From the NCBI RefSeq assembly GCF_902859735.1, contig NZ_CADIJY010000001.1, positions 434,001-498,000 on the forward strand: 64,000 nucleotides of DNA, given 5' to 3'. Shown here in pieces: positions 31,301 to 40,231 of this stretch. How positions within the stretch are numbered: position 1 is the first letter of the stretch; every line of letters starts with the position of its first letter. This DNA comes from Achromobacter aegrifaciens (GTDB lineage: Bacteria > Pseudomonadota > Gammaproteobacteria > Burkholderiales > Burkholderiaceae_B). Both the position numbers and the translations under genes were made by a program. The notes beneath the pieces are model-generated. The model saw only the letters and a list, made by a program, of their open reading frames with translations. It was not told the origin of the DNA and searched no databases.

Positions 31301-32182
31301 ATGACCGGACTGATTATCCAAGGGCTGATCAACGGCCTGATCCTGGGCGCCATCTACGGCCTGATCGGCGTGGGGCTGAACGTGATCTTCGGCGTGCTGC
31401 GCGTGGTCAACTTCGCGCACGGCGAATTCCTGGTGCTGGGCGCGTACTTCGCCTTCTATCTGATGGAGTACGCCGGCATCAATCCGCTGGTGGCGCTGCC
31501 GCTGGCCTTCGCCGCATTCTTCCTGGCGGGCTACTTGCTGTACTTCGTGCTGATTCCGCGCTTGTCCAAGGCGGACGATCCCGAGATCAGCTCGCTGCTG
31601 CTGATGTTCGGCGTGTCCATCATGCTGGGCGCCATCATGCTGCTGGTGTTCGACGCCGACGCGCGTTCATTGCCCTATGAGATCGAGCCCGTGTTCCTGA
31701 AATTCGGGCCGGTGCTGATCCCGACCGTGCGCCTCCTGGCGCTGGTGATCGCCCTGGCCATCATCGGCGCGCTGACGGTGTTCCTGTACCGCAGCCAGCT
31801 GGGCAAGGCGCTGCGCGCCATCATCATGAACCGCGACGCGGTGCGCATCGTGGGCATCAACGCCGAACGCCTGTCGGCCGTGGCCTTCGGCCTGGGCATC
31901 GGCCTGGCCGCCGCCAGCGGCGTGCTGGTGGCGATGGTGTTTCCAGCGTTCTCGCCGTTCATGGGCAACGACTACACGCTGATCGGCTTCATCGTCATCG
32001 TGCTGGGCGGGCTGGGCCATCCGGTGGGCGCCCTGGTCGGCGCGCTGCTGTTCGGCGTCACGGAGCAGGTCTCGGTGGTGTTCTTCAATCCTTCCATTGC
32101 CACCATCTGCGGCTTTGCGCTCATGGTCGCCACCATCTTCATCCGGCCCAGCGGACTCTTCGGCCGCCAGGCGCTGCGCTAA
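31301..32182 (+). CDS. livH: Branched-chain amino acid-type ABC permease, LivH family
   Basis: 293 residues, about eight membrane segments. GLINGLILGAIYGLIGVGLNVIFGVLR is the typical LivH start, RVVNFAHGEFLVLGAY is its conserved motif, and GKALRAIIMNRDAVRIVGIN is the coupling loop. It pairs with the LivM protein encoded 9 bases upstream. The substrate may be an amide or short organic molecule rather than leucine, given the nearby amidase. Confidence 0.9.
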   Translation: MTGLIIQGLINGLILGAIYGLIGVGLNVIFGVLRVVNFAHGEFLVLGAYFAFYLMEYAGINPLVALPLAFAAFFLAGYLLYFVLIPRLSKADDPEISSLLLMFGVSIMLGAIMLLVFDADARSLPYEIEPVFLKFGPVLIPTVRLLALVIALAIIGALTVFLYRSQLGKALRAIIMNRDAVRIVGINAERLSAVAFGLGIGLAAASGVLVAMVFPAFSPFMGNDYTLIGFIVIVLGGLGHPVGALVGALLFGVTEQVSVVFFNPSIATICGFALMVATIFIRPSGLFGRQALR

Positions 32183-32196
32183 CAGGAGCCGGACAC

Positions 32197-32904
32197 ATGT
32201 TGAAAGTCAGCAATCTCAAGAAGCGCTTCGGCGGGCTGGTCGCCTTGCAGGGCGTGGACCTGGACGTGCCGCGCGGCTCCATCCTGGGCGTCATCGGCAT
32301 GAACGGGTCAGGCAAGACCACCATGCTCAACTGCATCAACGGCATCTACACGCCGGACGAGGGCCGTATCGAGCTCGACGGCCAGAACATCGCCGGCAAG
32401 CAGATCCACGAAGTCGCGCGGCTGGGCGTGGGCCGCACCTTCCAGGTGCCGCGCATCTTCCGGCAGCTGACCCTGCTGGACAATCTGGAGGTCGCGCAGC
32501 AGCAGACCGGCCGCAGCGCCGACGAGCGTTACGCCCAATCCGAATATTGGCTGCACAAGGTAGAGCTGCACCGGCTGCGCCACAACTACGCCGAGGAGCT
32601 GTCCGGCGGACAGCAGAAGCTGGTGGAACTGGCGCGCATCATGGTGGCGCGACCCAAGGTGGTGTTGCTGGACGAGCCTTTCGCGGGCGTCAATCCGGCG
32701 CTGGCGCAACTGCTGATCTCGGTCATCCGCGAACTGCCGGGCGAGCACGACTGCTCGGTGGTGCTGGTGTCGCACGACCTGACCTCGATCTACCAGCTGT
32801 CCCACCACATCATCGTCATGAACGAAGGCGCCATCCTGAGCCAGGGCAACGCCGAGCAAGTGCGCGCCGACCCCCGCGTGGTCGAAGCCTATCTGGGAGC
32901 CTGA
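32197..32904 (+). CDS. livG: ABC transporter ATPase, LivG type
   Basis: 235 residues. Walker A is GMNGSGKTTM, the signature is LSGGQQKLVELARIM and Walker B is VVLLDEPFAGVNP, with an H-loop in VLVSHDLTSI. The protein is a cytoplasmic ATPase driving the LivHM channel. It follows livH by 14 bases, with an AGGAGCC ribosome binding site. Confidence 0.92.
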   Translation: MLKVSNLKKRFGGLVALQGVDLDVPRGSILGVIGMNGSGKTTMLNCINGIYTPDEGRIELDGQNIAGKQIHEVARLGVGRTFQVPRIFRQLTLLDNLEVAQQQTGRSADERYAQSEYWLHKVELHRLRHNYAEELSGGQQKLVELARIMVARPKVVLLDEPFAGVNPALAQLLISVIRELPGEHDCSVVLVSHDLTSIYQLSHHIIVMNEGAILSQGNAEQVRADPRVVEAYLGA

Positions 32905-32905
32905 C

Positions 32906-33646
32906 ATGAGCACGTCGATACTCGCGCTGGAAGACGTGACCGTGGCCTACCACGGCGACATCACCATCCTGAACCACGTCAACATCCAGGCGCGCGCGGG
33001 CAAGGTGACGGGCGTCATCGGCCCCAATGGCGCCGGCAAGTCCACGGTGTTGAAGACCATGTTCGGCTTCCTGCCGCCGCGCACCGGCCGCATCACGCTG
33101 CGCGGCGCGGACATCAGCGCCCAGCCCTCGCACGAGCGCGCCAGCAACGGCGTGGCCTTCGTGCCGCAGCACCGCAGCCTGTTTGGCGAATTGTCGGTGC
33201 ACGACAACCTGCTGCTGGGCTGCTGGCCGTTCCGCAAGGACAAGGCTCGCGTGCGCCAGCGCATCGACTCCGTCTATGACCGCTTCCCGATCTTGGCGCA
33301 GAAGCGCGACGACCCCGTCTCCAGCATGAGCGGCGGACAGCAGCGTTTCGTGGAGTTCGGGCGGGCCTTGTTGATCGAGCCGTCCGTCATCCTGCTGGAC
33401 GAGCCCACCGCCATGCTGGCGCCCAAGATCTCCAAGGAGATCTACACGCTGATCCGCGGCTTTGCCGACGAGGGCATGACGGTGGTGCTGGTGGACCAGA
33501 ACGTGCGCCGCTGCGCCGAGGTGTCCGACTATATGTACATCCTGGAACTGGGCCGCAACAAGGCCGAGGGCGGGCGCGAAGCCTTCGACGACGGCGGCGG
33601 GTTGCGCGAGATGGTTGCGTCCTGGATGGATTACAAGATTGATTGA
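32906..33646 (+). CDS. livF: ABC transporter ATPase, LivF type
   Basis: 246 residues. Walker A is GPNGAGKSTVL, the signature is MSGGQQRFVEFGRAL and Walker B is VILLDEPTAML. It is the second ATPase of the LivGF heterodimer. Its ATG is two bases after the livG stop. It ends the operon; a weak hairpin follows. Confidence 0.92.
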   Translation: MSTSILALEDVTVAYHGDITILNHVNIQARAGKVTGVIGPNGAGKSTVLKTMFGFLPPRTGRITLRGADISAQPSHERASNGVAFVPQHRSLFGELSVHDNLLLGCWPFRKDKARVRQRIDSVYDRFPILAQKRDDPVSSMSGGQQRFVEFGRALLIEPSVILLDEPTAMLAPKISKEIYTLIRGFADEGMTVVLVDQNVRRCAEVSDYMYILELGRNKAEGGREAFDDGGGLREMVASWMDYKID

Positions 33647-33657
33647 CTGCGGGTCAG

Positions 33658-33679
33658 AGCGGTCGCCCCAGCCGCTTTT
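33658..33679 (+). terminator. Weak hairpin after livF
   Basis: AGCGG and the complementary CCGCT pair around about 9 bases and are followed by four Ts. The stem is only 5-6 bp. It is a possible terminator at the end of the livMHGF operon. Confidence 0.35.
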
Positions 33680-33781
33680 CGACCTGGCGCTTTTTCCATT
33701 GGTTCGGAGTCACCAAGGTAGCCGATAGGACGGCGCAGCGATACGACAGGGGCACGACAGCGGGGCGACGGACACCCAGGC

Positions 33782-34192
33782 TCAGTGTTTCAGCGTCCAA
33801 TCGTCCAGCCGCAACCCGGGCACGCGGGAAAATTCACGCGTGTTGTTCGTAACAAGTACCAGGCCGCGCGAGCGGGTGTGGCCGGCGATCATGGCGTCGT
33901 AGGGGCCGATGGGCGTTCCGGCGCGCGCCAGTTCCGCGCGAAGCTGACCGGAATCTGCTGCCGCGTCATGGTCATAGTCGAGCACTTCCAGGCGCTTCAG
34001 GAAGCCGTCGACCACGGCGTGATTGCGGGTGGGGGCGGCGGACTTTTCCGCGCCACAAGCGAGCTCCATGGCGGTGAGCGCGCTGATACATAACTGGCCC
34101 TGCCGTCGGTTGAACGCCTGCTGCACTGCGTCGGGCTTGTTCTTGATGGCAAAGATGCAGGTATTCGTGTCCAGCACGAATTTCAGCGGCAT
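33782..34192 (-). CDS. vapC: PIN-domain toxin, VapC family
   Basis: 136 residues. FVLDTNTCIFAIKN carries the first catalytic aspartate, SALTAMELACGAEKS the conserved glutamate, and PYDAMIAGHTRSRG with VLVTNNTREF the remaining acidic and asparagine positions. VapC toxins cut tRNA or rRNA and are kept inactive by VapB. The full acidic set suggests an active nuclease. The gene overlaps the end of the antitoxin-like gene by 10 bases, as is usual for vapBC. Confidence 0.92.
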   Translation of the reverse strand: MPLKFVLDTNTCIFAIKNKPDAVQQAFNRRQGQLCISALTAMELACGAEKSAAPTRNHAVVDGFLKRLEVLDYDHDAAADSGQLRAELARAGTPIGPYDAMIAGHTRSRGLVLVTNNTREFSRVPGLRLDDWTLKH

Positions 34193-34434
34193 GAGCGGCC
34201 TCCTGCCCTGTCCACGGGTTGATCGCGGTCGTTGAGAAAGTCGGCAGTGACGGACTCGCCTGCGAACCAGGAGTCCCAGGACGTGTCGGCGGGTGCGGGC
34301 GCCGGCGCCGGCGTTTGCCGTTGGTTGATGGCGACGATGTACCCCAGTGCCGGACTGGCTGGCCGGGCGGCGGTTTTGTGCCGGCCTGCTGGGCGGCCAT
34401 GGGAAGTTTTATAGATGGATTCTGATTTCATGGC
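34183..34434 (-). CDS. vapB: VapB-like antitoxin with a degenerate N-terminal domain
   Basis: 83 residues. The C-terminal SWDSWFAGESVTADFLNDRDQP is a clear VapB toxin-binding tail. The N-terminal half lacks the family's RxxRLP-type swapped-hairpin DNA-binding motif and reads instead GRPAGRHKTAARPAS, then a run of Ala-Pro repeats. No frameshift restores the usual motif in the other two frames. It probably still neutralises VapC but may not bind its operator. An ATG at 34434 is preferred, but an earlier ATG at 34482 is possible. Confidence 0.7.
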   Translation of the reverse strand, partial: AMKSESIYKTSHGRPAGRHKTAARPASPALGYIVAINQRQTPAPAPAPADTSWDSWFAGESVTADFLNDRDQPVDRAGGRSCR

Positions 34435-34694
34435 GCTCTCCTCGACTGATGTATGGCGCCCGCCTTTTATAGCGCGCCGCATGTCTCCCGCCTATGACGG
34501 CTTACCGCAGGTCGCTGCGAGCCTAGTGCGGCTTCGGCTGGGTTCCGTGCTGTTGCGGGTGGCGGCAAGGCCGCGCAGATCCGGCCCGTGGCATCGCCGC
34601 CACGCCCGCCGGGCTTTGCATTTTTTGACGATCCGGCACGACCCGCCTTGCGCTAATCTGGCTGCGCCATCATCCCCAAGGCGAGGCCCACGCC

Positions 34695-35888
34695 ATGACC
34701 TTTCTCGCAAGCGCCAACCTGCTGCGCCGCCGCGACGGGCACGAAGCCCGCGTCACTTTCGTCGAGCTGTTCTTCGATCTGGTGTACGTCTTCGCGGTCA
34801 CCCAGATCTCCCACGGTCTGCTGCATGATCTGACCTTGTTGGGCGCGCTCCACTCCCTGGTGCTGTGGTTCGCCGTCTGGCTGGGTTGGCAATACACCTG
34901 CTGGGTCACGAATTGGTTCGATCCCGACGCCGTGCCCATGCGCATCATGCTGTTTGCCGTGATGCTGGCCGGCCTGGTCTTTGGCGCCGCCCTGCCGGGC
35001 GCGTTCGGCGCCACGGGGCTGGTGTTCGCCGTCAGCTACGCGCTGATCCAGGTGGGACGCACGCTATTCATCGTGCTGCACCTGGGGCCTGCGCATCCGC
35101 TGGCGCCCAACTTCCGCCGCATGCTGGCGTGGCTGTGCGTGTCGGCAGTCTTGTGGATTGCGGGCGGACTGTCCCAGGACGGCACGCGGCTGGCGCTGTG
35201 GGCGCTGGCGGTGGCCTGCGAGTATCTGTCGCCCATGATCGGCTTTCGGTTTCCCGGCCTGGGGCGTTCCGCGACCAGCGAATGGACGATCGAGGGCGGC
35301 CACCTGGCCGAGCGCTGCCAGCTGTTCGTCATCGTGGCGCTGGGCGAAACCCTGCTCATCACCGGCGCCACGCTGGCCGGCCTGGAGCGCTGGAACGCGC
35401 CCGCGCTGATCGCGTTGCTGGCGGCTTTCCTGGGCACGGCCGCCATGTGGTGGGTGTACTTCGACACCAGCAGCCGTGACGGCAGCGAGGCCATCGTGCA
35501 TAGCGACGATCCAGGCCGCATCGGCGCCTGGTTCCACTATGTGCACGTCATCCTGATCGCCGGCGTGATCGTGTCCGCCGTGGCCAACGAGCTCGTCATA
35601 TTGCATCCGGACGGGCGCATCGCCATGCCGGCGGCCGCCGCGCTGATCGGTGGCCCGGCGCTATACCTGGCGGGCAACGGTATTTACAAGACAGTAGTCT
35701 ACGGCCGCTTCCCGCTGTCGCACGTAGTGGGGCTGGTGCTGCTGGCCGTGCTGGCGCCCGTGGCCTTTGTGACCGACAACCTCATGGTGGGCGGTTTGAC
35801 CACGTTGATCATGATTCTGGTGGCGGCGTGGGAGAGCGTGTCGCGGCGCAGGGCGCATGCCGGCGTTCCGCAAGGAATCGCGGAGTAG
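34695..35888 (+). CDS. LtrA family (low temperature requirement protein A) membrane protein
   Basis: 397 residues, about ten to twelve membrane segments. VTFVELFFDLVYVFAVTQISHGL near residue 20 is the LtrA signature, and RCQLFVIVALGETLLITGAT in the middle is its second conserved block. Function is not established; the Listeria protein was tied to growth in the cold. It has no close partner gene: a VapBC pair lies upstream and a convergent Nudix gene downstream. Confidence 0.88.
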   Translation: MTFLASANLLRRRDGHEARVTFVELFFDLVYVFAVTQISHGLLHDLTLLGALHSLVLWFAVWLGWQYTCWVTNWFDPDAVPMRIMLFAVMLAGLVFGAALPGAFGATGLVFAVSYALIQVGRTLFIVLHLGPAHPLAPNFRRMLAWLCVSAVLWIAGGLSQDGTRLALWALAVACEYLSPMIGFRFPGLGRSATSEWTIEGGHLAERCQLFVIVALGETLLITGATLAGLERWNAPALIALLAAFLGTAAMWWVYFDTSSRDGSEAIVHSDDPGRIGAWFHYVHVILIAGVIVSAVANELVILHPDGRIAMPAAAALIGGPALYLAGNGIYKTVVYGRFPLSHVVGLVLLAVLAPVAFVTDNLMVGGLTTLIMILVAAWESVSRRRAHAGVPQGIAE

Positions 35889-35955
35889 CGTCAATCCCGC
35901 GAGGGCCGGAGGCTGCCCCAGAGGGAGCCGTTGGATGCCCCCGTGAAGCTGGCAG

Positions 35956-35981
35956 GCGGCGGCTTTCAGCAAAGCCGCCGC
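35956..35981. terminator. Bidirectional hairpin between ltrA and the Nudix gene
   Basis: Perfect 11-bp arms (35956-35966 and 35971-35981) around a CAGC loop, six bases from the Nudix stop and in a convergent gap. There is no long T-run. The same gap also holds short GC-rich repeats starting at about 35893. Confidence 0.6.
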
Positions 35982-35986
35982 GCGGC

Positions 35987-36949
35987 TCAGATCAGGCCGC
36001 GTATCCCTGCAATGCCGTGCGCGCCGTGGCGCAGCGCCTGCGATACGGTCTGGGTCGACTGGCCGCCCAGCGCGAACACCGGGATGCCGGCGTCGCGATT
36101 GCCCGCGACGAAGCCTTCCCAACCCAGCGTCGCCGCGCCGGGGTGGCTGGGCGTGTCCAGCACGGGACCCAGTACCGCGAAGTCGGCGCCGAGTTCGCGT
36201 GCGTGGACGACCTGGGCATTGTCGTGGGCCGACACGCCGACCAGCGCGCCCGCGGGGAGTTCAGGGCGCGCCGTGAGCTTGGCGGCATCGGCCGCGCGCA
36301 GATGCACGCCATCGGCCTCGCGCCACCAGGCGGCAGGATGGATGCTGTTGACCAGCAGCCGGGCGCCCGCGGCGCGGCAGCGCTTCTGCACCTGTTGCAG
36401 CACTTCATGCAGCGAAGGCGAGGCCACGCCGTCCGGCCATTGCGGTTCGCGCAACTGCACCAGCTTGACGCCGCGCGCCAACGCCGCTTCCAGACGGCCC
36501 AGGAAAGCGGCCACGCCGGCACGCGAACCCACGGAGCTGATGCCGTAGGACGTGGGCAACTGCAGCCAGCGCAGCGGGGGCAGGGTGGCGGGCAACAGAT
36601 CGCCCACCGATGCGGCCTGCGCAGGGGCGACCCATTCCAGGCGCTGGTTTTCCAGGCTGCGCGGTTCGCCCTCCCAGCCGGTGACGTGGCAGAACGCCAG
36701 GCGCACCGTGGTGTGGGGGTAGGCATGTACGTAGGTGACCCAGGGGCGCGACTGCGTGACGCGGATGCCGATTTCTTCCTGCAGTTCGCGCGCCAGGGCT
36801 TCCAGCACGGTTTCGCCGGGTTCGAGCTTGCCGCCGGGCAGCTCCCACCAGCCCGCCCAGGGCTTGCCTTCGGGGCGCTGTCCCAGCAGCAGCATGCCGT
36901 CCGGACGCAGGATCAGGCCGGCGGCGACGTCGACGATCTTTTCAGACAT
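35987..36949 (-). CDS. Nudix hydrolase fused to a ThiE-like domain (MutT-ThiE)
   Basis: 320 residues in two domains. Residues 1-130 carry a full Nudix box, GGKLEPGETVLEALARELQEEIG (23 residues with the GX5EX7REUXEEXGU spacing), the metal site for nucleotide diphosphate cleavage. Residues 145-320 are a thiamine-phosphate-synthase-like barrel (LVQLREPQW, ADGVHLRAAD, GVSAHDN, VLGPVLDTPSHPGA, VFALGG). This fusion is common in proteobacteria, where its job is thought to be cleaning up oxidised nucleotides. It overlaps the DUF815 gene by eight bases. Confidence 0.92.
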   Translation of the reverse strand: MSEKIVDVAAGLILRPDGMLLLGQRPEGKPWAGWWELPGGKLEPGETVLEALARELQEEIGIRVTQSRPWVTYVHAYPHTTVRLAFCHVTGWEGEPRSLENQRLEWVAPAQAASVGDLLPATLPPLRWLQLPTSYGISSVGSRAGVAAFLGRLEAALARGVKLVQLREPQWPDGVASPSLHEVLQQVQKRCRAAGARLLVNSIHPAAWWREADGVHLRAADAAKLTARPELPAGALVGVSAHDNAQVVHARELGADFAVLGPVLDTPSHPGAATLGWEGFVAGNRDAGIPVFALGGQSTQTVSQALRHGAHGIAGIRGLI

Positions 36950-37808
36950 GACGGGCTGCCCAGTCGCGCGCGAACTGGTACGCCACGCGGCCAGAACGCG
37001 AGCCGCGCTCGATCGTCCATTGCAGCGCCTCGGTGCGCGAGGGTTCGATCTGCGCTTCCGGGCAGCCCAGCTCGCGCAGCCAGTGGTAGACGATGTCCAG
37101 ATAGTCGTCCTGCTTGAAGGGGTAGAACGACAGCCACAGGCCGAAGCGTTCGGACAGCGAGATCTTTTCCTCGACGGTTTCGCCGGGGTGGATCTCGCCG
37201 TCGGGCTGGTGCTTGGCCGCCAGGTTCTCGCTCATGTATTCCGGCATCAGGTGGCGCCGGTTGGACGTTGCATAGATCAGCACGTTGTCGCCCGAGGCCG
37301 ACACCGACCCGTCCAGCACCGACTTCAGCGCCTTGTAGCCGGCCTCGCCTTCCTCGAAAGAGAGGTCGTCGCAGAACACGATGAAGCGTTCGGGGCGGGA
37401 GGCGACCAGCTCGACGATGTCGGCCAGGTCGCCGAGGTCGGACTTGTCCACTTCGATCAGGCGCAGCCCGCGGTCGCCATAGGCGGCCAGCATGGCCTTG
37501 ACCAGCGAACTCTTGCCAGTGCCGCGGGCGCCGGTCATGAGCACGTTGTTGGCCGGCTTCTTTTCCAGGAACTGCAGGGTGTTGCGATCGATGATGCCCT
37601 TCTGGCGCTCGATGTGCTGCAGGTCCGCCATGTCGATGCGCGCGACGTGGCGTACGGCGTCCAGCCAACCGCGCGCGCCGCGCTTGCGCCAGCGGTAGGC
37701 GTGGGCGGTCCAGTCGATTTCGGGCGTTGCGGGCGGAAGCCAGGCTTCCAGCTGCGCCAGCACGCGCTCGGCGCGCTGGATAAGGGTGGAGAACTCGGTT
37801 GCGGTCAC
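36942..37808 (-). CDS. DUF815 family AAA ATPase
   Basis: 288 residues. Walker A is TGARGTGKSSLVK and Walker B is FIVFCDDLSFEEGE; YKALKSVLDG and YATSNRRHLMPE follow as in the DUF815 group. The family is ATP-binding with no settled function. It lies 24 bases after argJ and overlaps the Nudix-ThiE gene, and this order is typical of betaproteobacteria. Confidence 0.92.
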   Translation of the reverse strand: MTATEFSTLIQRAERVLAQLEAWLPPATPEIDWTAHAYRWRKRGARGWLDAVRHVARIDMADLQHIERQKGIIDRNTLQFLEKKPANNVLMTGARGTGKSSLVKAMLAAYGDRGLRLIEVDKSDLGDLADIVELVASRPERFIVFCDDLSFEEGEAGYKALKSVLDGSVSASGDNVLIYATSNRRHLMPEYMSENLAAKHQPDGEIHPGETVEEKISLSERFGLWLSFYPFKQDDYLDIVYHWLRELGCPEAQIEPSRTEALQWTIERGSRSGRVAYQFARDWAARHV

Positions 37809-37832
37809 GTCTGAAGTCCCGGAAGTTTCGGA

Positions 37833-39059
37833 TCAGGAGCGGTAGTCGGCGTTGATCGACACGTATTCGTGCGAGAAGTCGCAGGTGTAGACCGTGTCGC
37901 TGACCTGGCCGCGGCCCAGGGCGATGCGCACCTGGATCTCGGCCTGCTTCATCACGCGCTGGCCGTCGGCTTCCTGGTAGGCGGGGTTACGGCCGCCGTC
38001 CTTGGCCACCAGCACATCGTCCAGCCACAGGCGGATGTTGGACACGTCCAGGTCGTCGATCCCGGCGTAGCCCACTGCGGCCAGGATGCGGCCCAGGTTG
38101 GGGTCCGAGGCGAAGAAGGCGGTCTTGACCAGCGGCGAGTGGGCGACGGCGTACGCCACCTTCAGCGCTTCCTCGGTGGTGCCGGCCTCTTCGACGCGGA
38201 TGGTCATGAACTTGGTGGCGCCTTCGGCGTCGCGCACGATCTTGGTCGCCAGTTCCAGCGCGGCGGCCGTCAGGGCTGCGCGCACGGCGGCGTAGGCCGG
38301 ATCGGATTCGGCGTTCACTTCGACGCCCGACTTGCCGGTGGCGGCGATGATGAAGGAGTCGTTGGTGGATGTGTCGCCGTCGACCGTGATGCGGTTGAAC
38401 GAGGCGTCGGCGATTTCGCCGGCCAGCTTGGACAGCAGCGGCTGGGCGATGCCGGCGTCGGTCGCCAGGAAGCTCAGCATGGTGGCCATGTTGGGCCGGA
38501 TCATGCCGGCGCCCTTGCTGATACCGGTGAAGGTGACGGTCTTGCCGTCGATCTGCACCTTGGCGGACGAGATCTTCGGCAGGGTGTCGGTCGTCATGAT
38601 GCCGTGGGCGGCGCTGAACCAGTGGTCGGCGCCCAGGTCGGCGATGGCGGCGGGCAGGCCGGCCACCAGGCGGTCCAGCGGCAGCGGCTCGAGGATGACA
38701 CCGGTGGAGAAGGGCAGGACTTCGGCCGCGGGCACGCCCAGCAGCTGGCCGAGCGCGGCGCAGGTGTCCTTGGCTTTTTGCAGGCCTTCTTCGCCGGTGC
38801 CGGCGTTGGCGTTGCCGGTGTTGATGACCAGCGCGCTGATCGGGCCGCCGGCGGCCAGGTGGGCCTGGCAGACCTGCACCGGCGCGGCGCAGAAGCGGTT
38901 GCGCGTGAACACGCCGGCCACGCTGGTGCCCTGCGCGAAGCGGAACACGGTCAGGTCGCGTCGGTTGGCTTTGCGGATGCCGGCCTCGGTAACGCCGATT
39001 TCAACGCCGGCAACAGGAAAAATTTCGGACTCGGAGGGGATCTGCAGATTAACGGCCAT
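37833..39059 (-). CDS. argJ: Bifunctional ornithine acetyltransferase / N-acetylglutamate synthase
   Basis: 408 residues. The self-cleavage site is in [21 protein letters not shown]; the threonine in MATM starts the beta chain. [12 protein letters not shown] and [15 protein letters not shown] are the family's substrate loops. It transfers acetyl groups from N-acetylornithine to glutamate in arginine synthesis. It is the first gene of a three-gene minus-strand cluster with DUF815 and the Nudix-ThiE gene. Confidence 0.96.
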   Translation of the reverse strand: MAVNLQIPSESEIFPVAGVEIGVTEAGIRKANRRDLTVFRFAQGTSVAGVFTRNRFCAAPVQVCQAHLAAGGPISALVINTGNANAGTGEEGLQKAKDTCAALGQLLGVPAAEVLPFSTGVILEPLPLDRLVAGLPAAIADLGADHWFSAAHGIMTTDTLPKISSAKVQIDGKTVTFTGISKGAGMIRPNMATMLSFLATDAGIAQPLLSKLAGEIADASFNRITVDGDTSTNDSFIIAATGKSGVEVNAESDPAYAAVRAALTAAALELATKIVRDAEGATKFMTIRVEEAGTTEEALKVAYAVAHSPLVKTAFFASDPNLGRILAAVGYAGIDDLDVSNIRLWLDDVLVAKDGGRNPAYQEADGQRVMKQAEIQVRIALGRGQVSDTVYTCDFSHEYVSINADYRS

Positions 39060-39090
39060 GACTTCGTCTCATGTATGAGCAGGACGGAAT

Positions 39091-39110
39091 CGCCGCCAGG
39101 CGAGGCGGCG
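39091..39110 (-). terminator. Hairpin between argJ and the membrane protein gene
   Basis: Seven-bp arms CGCCGCC/GGCGGCG (39091-39097, 39104-39110) with a six-base loop. It lies past the stop of the membrane protein gene and before argJ. No T-run follows, so it is only a possible terminator. Confidence 0.35.
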
Positions 39111-39158
39111 CGCGGGGGAAAGCTTCGTATTATCCCACCGGATTGGGACAGCGTCCGG

Positions 39159-40181
39159 TCAGGGGCCGATCCGCATGGCCGCGACGTCCAGCACGCCGGC
39201 CTCGCGGTTGCCCAGCACGCTGCGCACGGCGCCGTCCGGGGACTGCAGCACCGACTTGCCCGCCGGCACGTCCTCGCCGCCCGCGCGCCGCGCCGAACGT
39301 CCGCGCGACGGCGAGAACAGCAGGTCGCCGGGCTGGGCGCCGGGCAGGCGGGGGTTGGCGGCCAGCACCCGGGTGCCGGGCTGGTAGGTCATGTCGCCCA
39401 GTACGGTCTCGCGCGCCAGCAGGCCTTCGAAATCCAGCATGCGGCGCTGGCTGTCCAGCTGCATGTCCACCTTCAGCATGGGCATGCGCCCCACCTCCAG
39501 CGCCTCGCTGCCTTCGGTGCGCAGCAGCCAGCGCGGCGCGTCGGCGGCGCTGCCGCCATTGATGACCTTCAGCCAGGCGCCGGGCGGCACGGGCTGCTGG
39601 TTCAGGGTATTGCCGATGGCCAGATGGCAACTGGCAAAGCGCGGGCGGCCATCGTGCAGCACGAATTCAAGGCGGTGCCCATGCGCGCACAGCCAGCCGT
39701 CCTGCGCCTGGTCGCGCGCGATCTCCACCGACAGGGTCTCGGCCTGCTTGCTGCTGGCCGGGTAGCGGAACATGCGCGTGGCCGCGACGCCCTGGATGGA
39801 GGCGGGGTGGCTTTCGGGGAAGACGGCGAGATCGAACGATGCCAGATCGCCTGGCTTGGCCAGGCTGAGCACGGTGCCGGCCGGCATCTCCACTCCCGCC
39901 AATTGGGTGGACTGGGCCAGCACGGTCTTGCGGTCGGCGTCGGCCTGGGCGCTTTGCCGGGCCGAGAACCACAGGCTGAACTGCTGATAGGGAAAGATGG
40001 CGCCGACGATGGCAAGCAGGGCCATCAGGACGGCGCCGCCACGCCGGTGGCCGCCAAGCCATTCCCGGGCGCTGGACGTGGTGGCCAGCACGGCCAGCCA
40101 GGTCAGCAGCGTGGCCAGGCAGGCCAGCGAAGCTGCCATCAGCACGTAGAAATTACCGCCAGGAAGAGAAACCGGAATCAT
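39159..40181 (-). CDS. Hypothetical membrane protein with a large C-terminal domain
   Basis: 340 residues. Two hydrophobic segments are visible: about 12-33 (VLMAASLACLATLLTWLAVLA) and 48-65 (GAVLMALLAIVGAIFPYQ). Residues 70-340 are soluble and probably extracytoplasmic, with QAETLSVEIARD and GDMTYQPGTRVLAANPRLPG segments suggesting beta structure. I do not recognise the family. It is a single gene between MarR and argJ on the same strand. Confidence 0.72.
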   Translation of the reverse strand: MIPVSLPGGNFYVLMAASLACLATLLTWLAVLATTSSAREWLGGHRRGGAVLMALLAIVGAIFPYQQFSLWFSARQSAQADADRKTVLAQSTQLAGVEMPAGTVLSLAKPGDLASFDLAVFPESHPASIQGVAATRMFRYPASSKQAETLSVEIARDQAQDGWLCAHGHRLEFVLHDGRPRFASCHLAIGNTLNQQPVPPGAWLKVINGGSAADAPRWLLRTEGSEALEVGRMPMLKVDMQLDSQRRMLDFEGLLARETVLGDMTYQPGTRVLAANPRLPGAQPGDLLFSPSRGRSARRAGGEDVPAGKSVLQSPDGAVRSVLGNREAGVLDVAAMRIGP

Positions 40182-40231
40182 GGCGGCAATTATGCGCCAA
40201 TCCGCAGGCGGACATGGGCGCCTGCGGGCGT

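Noticed and set aside
34183-34434. Frameshift as the cause of the odd VapB N-terminus
   Set aside because: The other two frames do not contain a recognisable VapB DNA-binding motif either.
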